Part shown: positions 44,213-53,132 of the stretch, in pieces | How the letters are laid out: each line of letters opens with the position of its first letter | Position numbering within the stretch: position 1 is the stretch's first letter | From: Paludibacteraceae bacterium | Lineage (GTDB): Bacteria; Bacteroidota; Bacteroidia; Bacteroidales; Paludibacteraceae | Length of the DNA stretch: 64,000 nt | Assembly: GCA_017649925.1 (NCBI GenBank) | Contig: JAGCFX010000082.1 | Coordinates: 1 to 64,000 of the forward strand | Direction of reading: 5' to 3' | Translations under genes and position numbers: made by a program | The notes under the pieces: generated by a model | What the model saw: the letters and a program-made list of their open reading frames with translations, nothing else | Databases searched by the model: none | Told to the model about the DNA's origin: nothing

Positions 44213-45058
44213 ATGAAACGTTTGATTATCATATTGTCTCTTGCCCTTGTTTCTTGTTCATGGCTCGTTGCCGGCACCAACCTGCAGCTCTTTTATGACT
44301 TCGGCAGTAACGGTACCGCTTGCTCTAACCAGCGCTCGCCGCGCGTGACGACTACGCTCGAACTCTTCTATCCCGACCCGTGGGGCAATACCTTCGCTTT
44401 TATCGATCTCGACTATGCTATCCATCCTACTGATCCGTACCAGACACCTTTCATGGCTTATGCCGAAATAGCGCGGTGCCTCAATTTCTGGCAGAACACT
44501 CCTGTGCGGGATCTCAGCGTTCAGGTCGAGTATAACGGTGGACTGGGCATCTATAAAGACGATGCGAACGCCATTCACGGCTATGCCATCAACCATGCCG
44601 CACTCGTCGGACTCAACTACTGCCTCCACACCGCTGATTACAAGAATATCTTCAACCTCGAGATTCTCTTCAAATATATCGTGGACGAGCATAATATGTG
44701 GCGGGGGAAGACCCCTGCCGGTCAATGGCAGAAGCAAACGGGCAACCAAATACCGCTGCAGTTCACTTTCGTTTGGGGATGTGACGATTTCTGCACCGCG
44801 CCGGGACTGCGCTTCTCCGGATTCCTCGATATATGGGGAGCCAAGCAGTCGGTCTATGACGGCAAGAACAACACTTGGACTGATCCCACCAAACAATCGT
44901 TTGTGCTGATCTCCGAACCGCAACTGTGGTACAATGTCGGTCGTTGGTTCAAATGCCCAAACCTCAATATCGGTACGGAGATAGAGTTCAGTTATAACTT
45001 CACGGGCAAAGGTTTTATGTGCAACCCCTGCCTCGGTATCAAATGGTGCTTTGATTAA
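44213..45058 (+). CDS. DUF5020 family outer-membrane protein
   Basis: A 281-residue protein from ATG 44213 (MKRLIIILSLALVSC), with a signal peptide. Its strands (LQLFYDFGS, VTTTLELFYPDPWGNTFAFI, MWRGKTP) and the final NPCLGIKWCF match DUF5020, a Bacteroidota family related to the Tsx-type nucleoside channels of the outer membrane. It is transcribed alone and ends at a shared terminator. A substrate-specific pore is inferred from the family only. Confidence 0.82.
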   Translation: MKRLIIILSLALVSCSWLVAGTNLQLFYDFGSNGTACSNQRSPRVTTTLELFYPDPWGNTFAFIDLDYAIHPTDPYQTPFMAYAEIARCLNFWQNTPVRDLSVQVEYNGGLGIYKDDANAIHGYAINHAALVGLNYCLHTADYKNIFNLEILFKYIVDEHNMWRGKTPAGQWQKQTGNQIPLQFTFVWGCDDFCTAPGLRFSGFLDIWGAKQSVYDGKNNTWTDPTKQSFVLISEPQLWYNVGRWFKCPNLNIGTEIEFSYNFTGKGFMCNPCLGIKWCFD

Positions 45059-45064
45059 AAAAGT

Positions 45065-45086
45065 AAGGCTGCCGGTCGGCAGCCTT
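45065..45086. terminator. Bidirectional terminator between DUF5020 and DUF4301
   Basis: Stem AAGGCTGCC/GGCAGCCTT around a GGT-type loop, with T-runs on both strands. Confidence 0.9.
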
Positions 45087-45092
45087 TTCTTT

Positions 45093-46454
45093 TTATTGAT
45101 GTTGCTCTCTTAAGAGGTCGTTGACCGTCTTCACGGGATTGAAAGTGCTGACCGGCACTTCTACGAAGATCGTGTTCCAGCGACTCATTGCTCCGTTCCA
45201 CAAGCCCGGTAACTCCAATGCCAGCAATTCCTTGCCGTCCTTCGACTTATTGGAGATAAAGCCCGTCTGCGGGTCAACATACTTCGGCAGGTCAAACGGC
45301 TTGCCGTTGACGTCACGGATGGCACACACCAGATCTACAGGGTTGAAGTGCGTGGACTGCGCCATCAATGCCGGGTCGCTGATCTGCGTGGACTCCAGAA
45401 TCTGGCAACTGATACTGCCGTCCGCTTCGCGTACCAAGAACGGTCCTCCGCCGGGTTCACCGGTGTTCTTCACCACGCCGCACACGCGGATCGGACGATT
45501 CAACTTCGCGCGCTCCTCATCGCTTAGGTTCGGATCTTTCAGCGCCTCAAACACGCGTTTCTGTTCCGTTACCAGCACACCCGCAAGGATTTGTTTGTAA
45601 CGGATTGTATCTTTCTTCAGCCTATCAGGCACCACATTATCGATATTCTTGATGAATACGATGTCGGCGTCCTGCCGGTTGAGGTTCTCTATCAATGCTC
45701 CGTGGCCTCCGGGGCGGAACAGCAACTTGCCGTCCTTGGTACGGAAGGGTGTTCCGTCAGGATTGGCAGCCAGTGTATCCGTACTCGGCAACTGCTCGGA
45801 GAAGGTGACATCATATTTCACACCGAATTTCTCTTCAAACTTCGGCAGGTTCTCTGCGATATGCTGACGGAATAGCGGCAGGTGGTCATGACTGACCGTG
45901 AAATGCAGATATACCGTCGGCTTCTCGCCCTTCTCTGCCGGTGCTACGCAGTATTGTGCACCTTCTACCAAGTGCTCCAACGCAGGCGTGCGCGCCCCGT
46001 CACGATATTTATGGAACAGCAACAAACCCTTGGGCAGTTCGCCATAATGCATATCCTGCAACAAGTAACGCACCGCGTCCTGACCTTCCTTTCCTGCCAA
46101 CTGCGGACCGAAAGCAAAGTAGTCTTTATGCGCCAAAAAGTCCTGAATAAACGGCGTCTCGATGCCGTCTTCCAAGTATTGGAACAAGTTCTTGAACATG
46201 CGGCTTGCCGCACCCGAAGCAGGCACAAACTTCAGAATCTTGTGTCCCTCCTTCAGATACTGCTGCCATGCAGCAATATACTCCTCCTGCTCGGCGCGCT
46301 TCGGGGCCAGAATACCCTTCTTCGTGGAGGCAGGAGCAACGATATCCAACTCAGGAAAACCATTACGGAAACATGCCAATTGAGCTTCCGCTTTCTCTAC
46401 CGAAATACCGTGAGCTCGCAATTGCTCAAGGTCTTGTGCGTTAAATTCATTCAT
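45093..46454 (-). CDS. DUF4301 family protein
   Basis: The 453-residue cytoplasmic protein has family landmarks FVPASGAASRMFKNLF (near 80) and FRPGGHGALIENLN (near 255), both glycine-rich and nucleotide-sugar-transferase-like. DUF4301 is widespread in Bacteroidota and has no assigned function. The FRPGGHGALI segment suggests phosphate binding. It is monocistronic, divergent from the S1/P1 nuclease operon through a shared palindromic promoter. Confidence 0.85.
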   Translation of the reverse strand: MNEFNAQDLEQLRAHGISVEKAEAQLACFRNGFPELDIVAPASTKKGILAPKRAEQEEYIAAWQQYLKEGHKILKFVPASGAASRMFKNLFQYLEDGIETPFIQDFLAHKDYFAFGPQLAGKEGQDAVRYLLQDMHYGELPKGLLLFHKYRDGARTPALEHLVEGAQYCVAPAEKGEKPTVYLHFTVSHDHLPLFRQHIAENLPKFEEKFGVKYDVTFSEQLPSTDTLAANPDGTPFRTKDGKLLFRPGGHGALIENLNRQDADIVFIKNIDNVVPDRLKKDTIRYKQILAGVLVTEQKRVFEALKDPNLSDEERAKLNRPIRVCGVVKNTGEPGGGPFLVREADGSISCQILESTQISDPALMAQSTHFNPVDLVCAIRDVNGKPFDLPKYVDPQTGFISNKSKDGKELLALELPGLWNGAMSRWNTIFVEVPVSTFNPVKTVNDLLREQHQ

Positions 46455-46487
46455 GGTTATAAAGGATTAAAAATTTGTTTGCGGCTG

Positions 46488-46535
46488 CAAAATTAATAAA
46501 AAATTTGCATATGTGCAAGAATTTTTGTAATTTTG
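46488..46535. promoter_or_regulatory. Bidirectional promoter of DUF4301 and the S1/P1 nuclease operon
   Basis: Minus strand: TTGC (46515-46518), 19 bases, TAATTTTG (46488-46495). Plus strand: TTGC (46505-46508), 19 bases, TAATTTTG (46528-46535). Both -33 boxes share the near-palindrome TTGCATATGTGCAA. Confidence 0.8.
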
Positions 46536-46558
46536 TCGCGAATTTAACAATGAGACAC

Positions 46559-47356
46559 ATGAAACGCACTATTTTTATTCTGTTGGTAGCATTGTATGCG
46601 GGCAGTTATTCGGTGCCGGCACTGGCGTGGGGACAAAAAGGTCACCGCATCATTGCGAAGATCGCTTACGACAACTTAAATAAGAAAGCACGCAAACAGG
46701 TGGACGCCCTGCTCGGCAAGCAAGGCATGATCTACTGGTCCAACTGGCCCGACGAGATCAAGAGCGATACTATCTATCCCACAAGTTATGACTGGCATTT
46801 TCAGGATTTCGACGGAGGCATGAGTGACTCGCTGGTGGCCGACGCGCTGATCCATTATCCGAAAGAAGGAGGGAACCTGTTCAGGGCATTGGATAGCCTG
46901 GTGAATACACAAAGGGACCATGTACCGGACACAAAGGACCAGGAGCACGTCCTGCGTTTTATCGTTCACCTCTCCGGAGACCGCTATTGCCCCATGCACA
47001 CGGCGCATATGGACGACCGCGGAGGAAACGACATTAAGATGAAATGGTTTAAAGAAGATACACGTCTGCACACCGTCTGGGATACCCATCTGATTGAATC
47101 GCAGGGATACAGTTTCTCCGAGTACGCAGAGAAATTAGAGATCGAGTATGCGGCCGAGAAGCGTGCCATCGAGCAGATGAGCGATACCGAACTGCTGCTG
47201 CAAAACTATCATTTCACGGAGGCTATCTATGACTACCAGCAGACCTGGGACGGCAATACTTACCACTACATCTACCGCTGGCGTATACCGATGGAGCGCC
47301 AGTTATATATCGCAGGTATCCGCCTCGCGATGCTGCTCAACAGTATATATAAATAA
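46559..47356 (+). CDS. S1/P1-type nuclease
   Basis: A 265-residue exported zinc nuclease. The signal peptide ends SVPALA, leaving Trp as the mature N-terminus (WGQKGHRIIAKIA), which in this family supplies zinc ligands. Other ligand motifs are YDWHFQDFD, FIVHLSGDRYCPMHTAH and HTVWDTHLIE. It degrades single-stranded nucleic acid in the periplasm. ATG at 46559 (MKRTIFIL) suits the promoter better than 46550. It heads a plus-strand operon with cell-envelope genes. Confidence 0.9.
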   Translation: MKRTIFILLVALYAGSYSVPALAWGQKGHRIIAKIAYDNLNKKARKQVDALLGKQGMIYWSNWPDEIKSDTIYPTSYDWHFQDFDGGMSDSLVADALIHYPKEGGNLFRALDSLVNTQRDHVPDTKDQEHVLRFIVHLSGDRYCPMHTAHMDDRGGNDIKMKWFKEDTRLHTVWDTHLIESQGYSFSEYAEKLEIEYAAEKRAIEQMSDTELLLQNYHFTEAIYDYQQTWDGNTYHYIYRWRIPMERQLYIAGIRLAMLLNSIYK

Positions 47357-47364
47357 TTGAAGAT

Positions 47365-48225
47365 ATGATTCTATTAGCAGACAGCGGAAGTACCAAAGTG
47401 CATTGGTGTCTGGTAACGGCCAGCGGGCAGTGTACAGACGTCTTCACGGACGGTATCAATCCGCTTTTTCAGACTTGCGATGCGATGCGGAACAGCATCA
47501 GTAACCAACTCCTTCCGCAGATAGCCTCATTACTATGGGCAGGGACGCTGACGCACGTCTTTTTCTACGGAGCAGGTTGTACACCGGAGAAAAAAGTATT
47601 TGTGCAGAAGGCCCTGGAGAGTGTATTCAAGAAAGCGGAAGTGCAGGTAGAGTCGGATATGCTCGGCGCAGCGCGCGGACTACTGGGACATGACGCAGGC
47701 GTAGCGTGTATCCTCGGCACCGGTAGCGGCAGTTGTTTCTATAACGGAGAGAACATCGACTGGTGTGTGCCGTCACTCGGCTATATCCTCGGCGATGAGG
47801 GTTCGGCAGCGGTGCTGGGCAAACGACTGGTGGGTGACCTATTGAAGAATCAGTTGGGCGACGACCTCAAGGAAGCTTTCTTCAAAGAGTACGAGACCTC
47901 TATGGCGGATATCATCGAGAAAGTGTATCGTCAGCCTTTCCCGAACCGTTTCCTTGCCAGGTTGTCGCGTTTCTGCGCAGACCATATGACCGACCCGCGG
48001 ATTCATGACCTTGTGTATGACCATTTCGTGCAGTTCATCCGCCGCAACCTCGTGCAGTACAAACCTACTGCACCTATCGGTTTTGTCGGTTCTATCGCTT
48101 ATTACTACCGCCCTGTCCTTGAAGAAGCTATGCGCGCCGAAAGACTACCGCTCGGTACTATCCTCAAAGACCCGATTGAAGGACTCAAAGAATTTCATAA
48201 ATCAGCTATAACTCCAACAACATGA
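47365..48225 (+). CDS. N-acetylglucosamine kinase-like protein (BadF/BadG ATPase family)
   Basis: A 286-residue ASKHA-fold kinase. The phosphate-1 motif is [10 protein letters not shown] (5-14), the second phosphate motif [11 protein letters not shown] and the adenosine motif GFVGSIAYY. The closest known function is GlcNAc kinase of the BadF/BcrA family. It overlaps the glycosyltransferase gene by ATGA. It could feed salvaged amino sugars into the same pool as the AmgK/MurU-like pair at 10.5-12.5 kb; this link is inference. Confidence 0.85.
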   Translation: MILLADSGSTKVHWCLVTASGQCTDVFTDGINPLFQTCDAMRNSISNQLLPQIASLLWAGTLTHVFFYGAGCTPEKKVFVQKALESVFKKAEVQVESDMLGAARGLLGHDAGVACILGTGSGSCFYNGENIDWCVPSLGYILGDEGSAAVLGKRLVGDLLKNQLGDDLKEAFFKEYETSMADIIEKVYRQPFPNRFLARLSRFCADHMTDPRIHDLVYDHFVQFIRRNLVQYKPTAPIGFVGSIAYYYRPVLEEAMRAERLPLGTILKDPIEGLKEFHKSAITPTT

Positions 48226-49529
48226 TTTCCACTTTTTATCTCCCGGGGCGAGTGTGCTCCACCAAGGCCATTCGTGAGATTGCTGCCAAAACCACTGCTC
48301 CGTACACCATGATTTGTCTCAAGCCCGATATCGAGTGGGTCTATCTGGGACAGGAACGCATGGTACAAGTGATGCAAATGACCAACGCGACAATGGCTTA
48401 TGCCGACCATTTCGCCAAGATAGGTGATGCGGTCACTCAGATGCCCGTTATTGACTATCAGGCAGGGGCATTGCGCGACGACTTCGACTTCGGCGCCGTG
48501 TTGTTATGGGATAGCGCCAAACTCAAAGCGCTCGTGGCACAGATGGATACCGACTATGACTATGCCGGGCTCTATGACTTGCGTCTCAGAGCCGGACAAT
48601 TGGAGCATATTCCCGAGTTCCTGTACTACAAAGTGGAAACGGATACCCGCAAGTCCGGAGAGAAACTCTTCGACTACGTGGACCCGCGTAACAGGGTCGT
48701 ACAAATAGAGATGGAAGCTTGCGTGACAGCGCACCTCAAGCGCATCGGCGCTTACCTCAAGCCGGGCGACTATCAACCGTTACCCGTAACCGATAATCCA
48801 TATCCCGTAACCGCTTCCGTCATCATCCCTTGCAAGAACCGCGCGCGCACCATTGCTGATGCCATCCGCTCCGCCCTCTCGCAGAAAGTAAGTGCACCCT
48901 ATTCCTTCAACGTCATTGTGGTGGACGACAACTCGACCGACGGCACTGCGGAAGTAATACAGAGCATCAAGGATGACAAACTGGTCTATATTGCCCAAGA
49001 TAAGACATGGCATGCCATTGGCGGCAACTGGAATGTAGCTATTCATGACCCACGGTGCGGCAAATATGCTATCCAACTCGACTCCGACGATACCTATTTC
49101 GACGAGACGACCGTTCAGAAGTTCATTGACGCCTTTGAGAGCGGCAAATACGGCATGGTGATCGGCACTTACCAACTGACCGACATGGCGGGCAACACCT
49201 TGCCTCCGGGTGTGATTGATCATAAAGAATGGACCGATGACAACGGGCGCAACAATGCCCTGCGCATCAACGGTTTAGGCGCACCGCGCGGGTTCTATGT
49301 ACCGCTGCTGCGTACCATCAACTACCCCACCACCAAATACGGTGAAGACTATGCCGTCGGACTCCGCATCAGCCGCGACTGGCCTATCGGTCGCATCTAC
49401 GATGTGGTCTATAACTGCCGACGCTGGGAAGACAACTCCGATGCCAACTGCGATGTGGTGGCAATGAACCGCAATAACTGGTACAAAGACCGTCTCCGCA
49501 CATGGGAGCTGAACGCACGATTAAAGTAG
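48222..49529 (+). CDS. Family 2 glycosyltransferase
   Basis: A 435-residue protein. The GT-A domain starts near residue 198 ([20 protein letters not shown]) with [13 protein letters not shown] and the metal-binding DSDD ([10 protein letters not shown]). About 190 residues precede it with no recognised fold. A family D repeat ([10 protein letters not shown], about 186-197) forms the linker. There is no membrane helix, so it acts in the cytoplasm. The SpoIID-domain gene overlaps its end by 28 bases. Confidence 0.85.
   Translation: MISTFYLPGRVCSTKAIREIAAKTTAPYTMICLKPDIEWVYLGQERMVQVMQMTNATMAYADHFAKIGDAVTQMPVIDYQAGALRDDFDFGAVLLWDSAKLKALVAQMDTDYDYAGLYDLRLRAGQLEHIPEFLYYKVETDTRKSGEKLFDYVDPRNRVVQIEMEACVTAHLKRIGAYLKPGDYQPLPVTDNPYPVTASVIIPCKNRARTIADAIRSALSQKVSAPYSFNVIVVDDNSTDGTAEVIQSIKDDKLVYIAQDKTWHAIGGNWNVAIHDPRCGKYAIQLDSDDTYFDETTVQKFIDAFESGKYGMVIGTYQLTDMAGNTLPPGVIDHKEWTDDNGRNNALRINGLGAPRGFYVPLLRTINYPTTKYGEDYAVGLRISRDWPIGRIYDVVYNCRRWEDNSDANCDVVAMNRNNWYKDRLRTWELNARLK
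48780..48813 (+). repeat. Short repeat, family D, in the glycosyltransferase gene
   Basis: TACCCGTAACCGATAATCC then ATATCCCGTAACCG, in frame, at the linker before the GT2 domain. Confidence 0.55.
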
Positions 49530-50545
49530 GTATATTGACAGCGCCGCATATCGAGTACGAGCAGCGCGAGCACACGTTCCTTCTGAAGAACGTGCGCATT
49601 GGTATCGGTTTTCACTGGGATCGAACAGAAGACCAGGAGTTTGCCGGAAGTCTGGAGATAAAGCCGACCCCTAACCCCTCCCTGGAAGGAGGGGAACTCT
49701 GGCAAGCTGCCATCAATACCATCGACCTCGAAGACTACCTGTGCTCCGTCATCAGTTCCGAGATGAATGCCAATAGTCCGATGGAGTTGCTCAAAGCGCA
49801 TGCCGTCATCAGTCGCTCTTGGGCGCTTCGCGCGATGCAAAAACCCAATCATGAGGGTTTTGACGTCTGCGCCGATGACCATTGCCAGCGCTATGAAGGA
49901 CTGAGGCGCATGAGCGAAAGGGCGGTAGAAGCAGTCCGAGCGACCGCAGGGCAAGTGCTTTTGTATGGCGATGAGATTTGCGACTGCCGGTACTATAAGT
50001 GTTGCGGTGGCAAAACCGAAGTATGGCGCACCTGCTGGGAAGATATCGATGTGCCCTATATCCGGTCCGTGACGTGCGACTACTGCAAAAGTCCTTCGCC
50101 CAAAATTCTGCGGTTGGTGCTGAATGACTATGACCAGGAGACCAAGGATTTCCGGGACTGGCAAGTAGTCTATGCGGATGAAGAATTGGACGATGTTGTG
50201 CGTGAGAAATCGGGTATCGATTTCGGGCATATTATGGATCTCGTCCCTCTCCAACGCGGCGCTTCAGGTAGGATATGCGAACTAAAGATCGTGGGCACCA
50301 AGCATAGCGAAGTCATCGGTAAAGAGTTGAAGATTCGCTTGTGGCTTTCGCGCACATGCCTCTATAGCTCGTGGTTCGAGGTAAGCCACGAGAACGGACA
50401 ATGGACACTTACCGGTCACGGCTGGGGGCATGGAGCAGGACTCTGCCAGATTGGTGCGGCAGTCATGGCCAGCGAAGGAAAGACTTACGAAGAGATACTC
50501 CACTATTACTATGCGGGCAGCAGACTTAGCGCTCCAACGCGATAA
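49502..50545 (+). CDS. SpoIID/LytB domain protein
   Basis: A 347-residue protein with the SpoIID core: [32 protein letters not shown], then the cysteine pairs YYKCCGG and VTCDYCKS, and [16 protein letters not shown] near the end. SpoIID proteins are lytic transglycosylases acting on denuded peptidoglycan; LytB-type relatives exist in Bacteroidota. There is no obvious signal peptide, so localisation is uncertain. The start overlaps the glycosyltransferase gene. A family C repeat ([11 protein letters not shown], about 54-65) is inserted before the core. Confidence 0.85.
   Translation: MGAERTIKVGILTAPHIEYEQREHTFLLKNVRIGIGFHWDRTEDQEFAGSLEIKPTPNPSLEGGELWQAAINTIDLEDYLCSVISSEMNANSPMELLKAHAVISRSWALRAMQKPNHEGFDVCADDHCQRYEGLRRMSERAVEAVRATAGQVLLYGDEICDCRYYKCCGGKTEVWRTCWEDIDVPYIRSVTCDYCKSPSPKILRLVLNDYDQETKDFRDWQVVYADEELDDVVREKSGIDFGHIMDLVPLQRGASGRICELKIVGTKHSEVIGKELKIRLWLSRTCLYSSWFEVSHENGQWTLTGHGWGHGAGLCQIGAAVMASEGKTYEEILHYYYAGSRLSAPTR
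49663..49695 (+). repeat. Short repeat, family C, in the SpoIID-domain gene
   Basis: CCGACCCCTAACCCCTCCCT then GGAAGGAGGGGA, encoding [10 protein letters not shown], in frame. Confidence 0.8.
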
Positions 50546-51779
50546 ATACAGACACCTCTCCGACGACGAATGGCGATGGTTTTTGCAGCAGGTCGAGGGA
50601 CACGAACGAACGGCAGACAAGTTGCCTACGTTTGCCGCCATCGACGACTGGTGGTATCCCGTGCGCCTCAGTTGCGAGCAATGCAGCAGCGAACAGACAG
50701 CGAGGTACAAGGCGAGCCTCGTCAGCGGAGAAAAAGCGGTCGATTTGACGGGGGGCTACGGCGTGGACTCCTACTTCTTGAGCGAAACCTTTGCGCACAT
50801 CGACTACGTGGAGCAAAACGCAGAGTTGTGCCGAATAGCAACGCATAACTTCGGTCTGCCTACCCCGACACTCCCTAAAGGGAAGGAGATAAGCGTTCAT
50901 TGTTGTACGGCAGAGGAGTTTCTCTCCTCCCTTTCAGGGGAGGCCGGGAGAGGCTACGACCTTATCTTCCTGGACCCTGCCCGCAGAGACAGTCACGGAG
51001 GCAAGGTCTTCCGCCTCGAAGACTGCACACCCAACGCGGTGGCATTACTGCCCACATTACTCACACACAGCAAGCAGATTCTTCTCAAACTATCGCCGAT
51101 GCTGGACCTCACGCAAGCCGTAAAGTCGCTTTCGCAAGTTACATGGGATATTCATGTGGTGGCAGTAAAGAACGAGGTCAAAGAAGTGTTGCTGCTCAGC
51201 AGAGGTTCTGGTCAAATCACCGCCATCGATTTGGCAAAAAAGGACCAGGCTTTCATCTTCACTCGTGAGGAAGAAGTGAACAGCGAAGCGGTCTTACAGG
51301 CAAAGCCGGTCATACAGTGTAACGGTCTTACAGGCAAAGCCGGTCAGGAAAAGCACCCGCTTTTCCTTTATGAGCCCAACGCCGCTATTCTCAAAGCGGG
51401 CGCATATAAACTCATTGTTCAGCGCTTCGGGTTGCAGAAACTGGATGTGAACACGCACCTTTACATCTCCGACCAATTGGTATCAAACTTCCCCGGTCGG
51501 GTATGGCAGATAGAGCGCGTTATCAAAGACCGCAAAGACCTGCCTGCGGACCTCACGCAGGCGAATATCCTTACCCGCAATTATCCGCTTACACCGGACC
51601 AACTAAAGAAAAAACTGCACCTCCGCGACGGAGGTACAGCCTTTATCATCGGTTGCCGCATCAATGGCAAGCCTTGTATCTACAAAACGAAGCCAGTCCA
51701 CACCGTTCACACTGCGGCTTGCGAGCCTGACAAACGTAACGGCCATGCAGTAGCAGCCAGTGGTGCGCCTTCGGAATAA
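50511..51779 (+). CDS. Class I SAM-dependent methyltransferase with THUMP-like domain
   Basis: A 422-residue protein from ATG 50511 ([13 protein letters not shown]). The SAM motif is VDLTGGYGVDSYFL, followed by IDYVEQNAEL and LIFLDPARRD (DPAR motif). The C-terminal THUMP-like domain contains YEPNAAILKAGAYKLI. The substrate is probably RNA; the exact one is unknown. Two family C repeats (about 116-126, 137-148) and one family B repeat (about 257-279) are in frame. The 3' end overlaps nth on the other strand by 119 bases, so the last 30 or so residues are antisense to nth and probably a read-on tail. Confidence 0.85.
   Translation: MRAADLALQRDKYRHLSDDEWRWFLQQVEGHERTADKLPTFAAIDDWWYPVRLSCEQCSSEQTARYKASLVSGEKAVDLTGGYGVDSYFLSETFAHIDYVEQNAELCRIATHNFGLPTPTLPKGKEISVHCCTAEEFLSSLSGEAGRGYDLIFLDPARRDSHGGKVFRLEDCTPNAVALLPTLLTHSKQILLKLSPMLDLTQAVKSLSQVTWDIHVVAVKNEVKEVLLLSRGSGQITAIDLAKKDQAFIFTREEEVNSEAVLQAKPVIQCNGLTGKAGQEKHPLFLYEPNAAILKAGAYKLIVQRFGLQKLDVNTHLYISDQLVSNFPGRVWQIERVIKDRKDLPADLTQANILTRNYPLTPDQLKKKLHLRDGGTAFIIGCRINGKPCIYKTKPVHTVHTAACEPDKRNGHAVAASGAPSE
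50859..50889 (+). repeat. Short repeat, family C, first copy in the methyltransferase gene
   Basis: CCTACCCCGACACTCCCTAA then AGGGAAGGAGA. Almost identical to the reverse strand of the intergenic copy at 55651-55683. Confidence 0.85.
50922..50954 (-). repeat. Short repeat, family C, second copy in the methyltransferase gene
   Basis: The element in reverse orientation: minus strand CCTCTCCCGGCCTCCCCTGA then AAGGGAGGAGAG. In frame, encoding SSLSGEAGRG. Confidence 0.75.
51281..51347 (+). repeat. Short repeat, family B, in the methyltransferase gene
   Basis: ACAGCGAAGCGGTCTTACAG then two copies of GGTCTTACAGGCAAAGCCGG (one 5' shortened), in frame. Confidence 0.85.
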
Positions 51780-52296
51780 CGGTTTCGGGGATATACTTCA
51801 CGAGTGCTTTCTCTGTCTGCAGCGGGTTCTTGCTGTGGGTCGTCAGCCCCAGTCGTTCACTTACCCGGAAGATATGGGTATCGACCGCCATGGTCGGTTG
51901 ATTCCAGATGACGGCACAGACCACGTTCGCGGTCTTGCGTCCCACGCCCTGCAGCGTCTGCAGGTCATCGATGTTATCGGGCACTTGTCCTCCAAACACT
52001 TCCACCAATCGCTGCGCCATCTGCACCAGGTGTTCGGCTTTCGAGCGCGGGTAACTGACGCTTTTCACATATTCAAACACCTCATCGGATGTCGCTTTCG
52101 CCATGTCCTCGGGCGTAGGGAAAGCCGCGAACAGGGCAGGCGTTACCATGTTCACGCGCTTGTCGGTGCACTGCGCGGATAGCATGACCGCCACGAGGCA
52201 CTGGAAGGGGTTGGCAAACACCAACTCACTCTCCGCGACGGGCATGTTCGCCTCGAACCATGCGAGGATATGTTCAAACCGCTGTTTGGTTGTCAT
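51661..52296 (-). CDS. nth: Endonuclease III
   Basis: The 211-residue DNA glycosylase/AP lyase removes oxidised pyrimidines. It has the catalytic Lys in AQCTDKRVN, the helix-hairpin-helix LQGVGRKTANVV, the Asp in VDTHIFRVSERLG, and the C-terminal [4Fe-4S] cluster C-x6-C-x2-C-x5-C (CQARKPQCERCGLASFC). ATG at 52296 (MTTKQRFEH) is the family start; it overlaps DUF4924 by 23 bases. It is last in the rplY operon and converges on the methyltransferase gene. Confidence 0.95.
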   Translation of the reverse strand: MTTKQRFEHILAWFEANMPVAESELVFANPFQCLVAVMLSAQCTDKRVNMVTPALFAAFPTPEDMAKATSDEVFEYVKSVSYPRSKAEHLVQMAQRLVEVFGGQVPDNIDDLQTLQGVGRKTANVVCAVIWNQPTMAVDTHIFRVSERLGLTTHSKNPLQTEKALVKYIPETVIPKAHHWLLLHGRYVCQARKPQCERCGLASFCRYKACH

Positions 52297-52732
52297 AATA
52301 GGTCTTACTAAGGAACTGCAGGAGTTGCGTAGCTTGCTGCTGCACACTTGCCGTCTCGGGCGTTATCTCGCGTTTCTGAAGACGAAGCAACATGATCTGG
52401 TACAGCAACAGGAGGCATGCCTCGATATCCGACATCGTCGGACGGTCTGTCTTGGCTTTGAGCAGGTTCAACGGCGGTTGCAGACGCATGATGGCGGCGC
52501 GATAGAGCGCGTCTTCGTTCAGCAACTCGCGGTGCAGGTCCTCCAACTCGTCCAAGGCATTGTTCGCCAGCTGCAGGTGTCCGCTCTCCGTGATACCTTC
52601 GCGGTGCATCATCTCATTGAGGTCATGCAACTCCTGCGTAGCTTCCGCCTGCTCGGGGAAGGCCCGCAGATAGTCCTCCATCTGCCAAAGATAGAGGATA
52701 TATTCAGCTATATTGTCTTTTTTACTCCTCAT
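52274..52732 (-). CDS. DUF4924 family protein
   Basis: A 152-residue helical protein with NIAEYILYLWQMEDYLRAF, the signature of this Bacteroidota family. ATG at 52732 (MRSKKDN) is used; the frame extends two codons to a TTG. The start overlaps the S4 gene by 11 bases. No catalytic residues are evident. The function is unknown; its fixed place beside hslR and pth is the main clue. Confidence 0.82.
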   Translation of the reverse strand: MRSKKDNIAEYILYLWQMEDYLRAFPEQAEATQELHDLNEMMHREGITESGHLQLANNALDELEDLHRELLNEDALYRAAIMRLQPPLNLLKAKTDRPTMSDIEACLLLLYQIMLLRLQKREITPETASVQQQATQLLQFLSKTYYDNQTAV

Positions 52733-53132
52733 CTTCAAAATCTATTTTGTCCAAATAGTTATCGCTCATAAAGGTCATTATCTCGCGGCGGTCTTTTTTG
52801 GTGGGTCTTCCTGTTCCGCGGTCTCGTCCGCTCTGCCCTGCCATGCGCGCCAACTCCAGCAGTTCCAGTTGGGCGGGGTCCGTACAGTCACGCAGATACT
52901 CGGGCACCAACTTTGCGCCGAGGCGGTTCTCCGTCAGTTGGAGCACACGATAGGTGTAGGTGATGGGGCCTTTGCGGACGCTGAAAGTGTCGCCTACCTT
53001 GAAGGTACGGCTGGGCTTGAGTTGCACGCCGCCCATCGTGATCCGCCCGTTCTTGCAAGCGTCCGCGGCGATCGAACGCGTCTTATAGATGCGCATGGCC
53101 CACAGGTATTTATCTACTCTTACTTCACTCAT
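52722..53132 (-). CDS. S4 domain RNA-binding protein (Hsp15/HslR-like)
   Basis: A 136-residue protein with an N-terminal S4 domain (VRVDKYLWAMRIYKTRSIAA, then ITMGGVQLKPSRTFKVGD). Hsp15 relatives rescue stalled 50S subunits carrying peptidyl-tRNA, which fits the neighbouring pth. The C-terminus is basic, then acidic (KIDFEDEE). Its start overlaps the sulfatase-family gene by eight bases. Confidence 0.88.
   Translation of the reverse strand: MSEVRVDKYLWAMRIYKTRSIAADACKNGRITMGGVQLKPSRTFKVGDTFSVRKGPITYTYRVLQLTENRLGAKLVPEYLRDCTDPAQLELLELARMAGQSGRDRGTGRPTKKDRREIMTFMSDNYLDKIDFEDEE

Noticed and set aside
51236..51252. A 17-base match (AAAAAAGGACCAGGCTT) between the methyltransferase gene and the terminator at 14514
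   Set aside because: Possibly another micro-repeat, but one short match is not enough to call a family.
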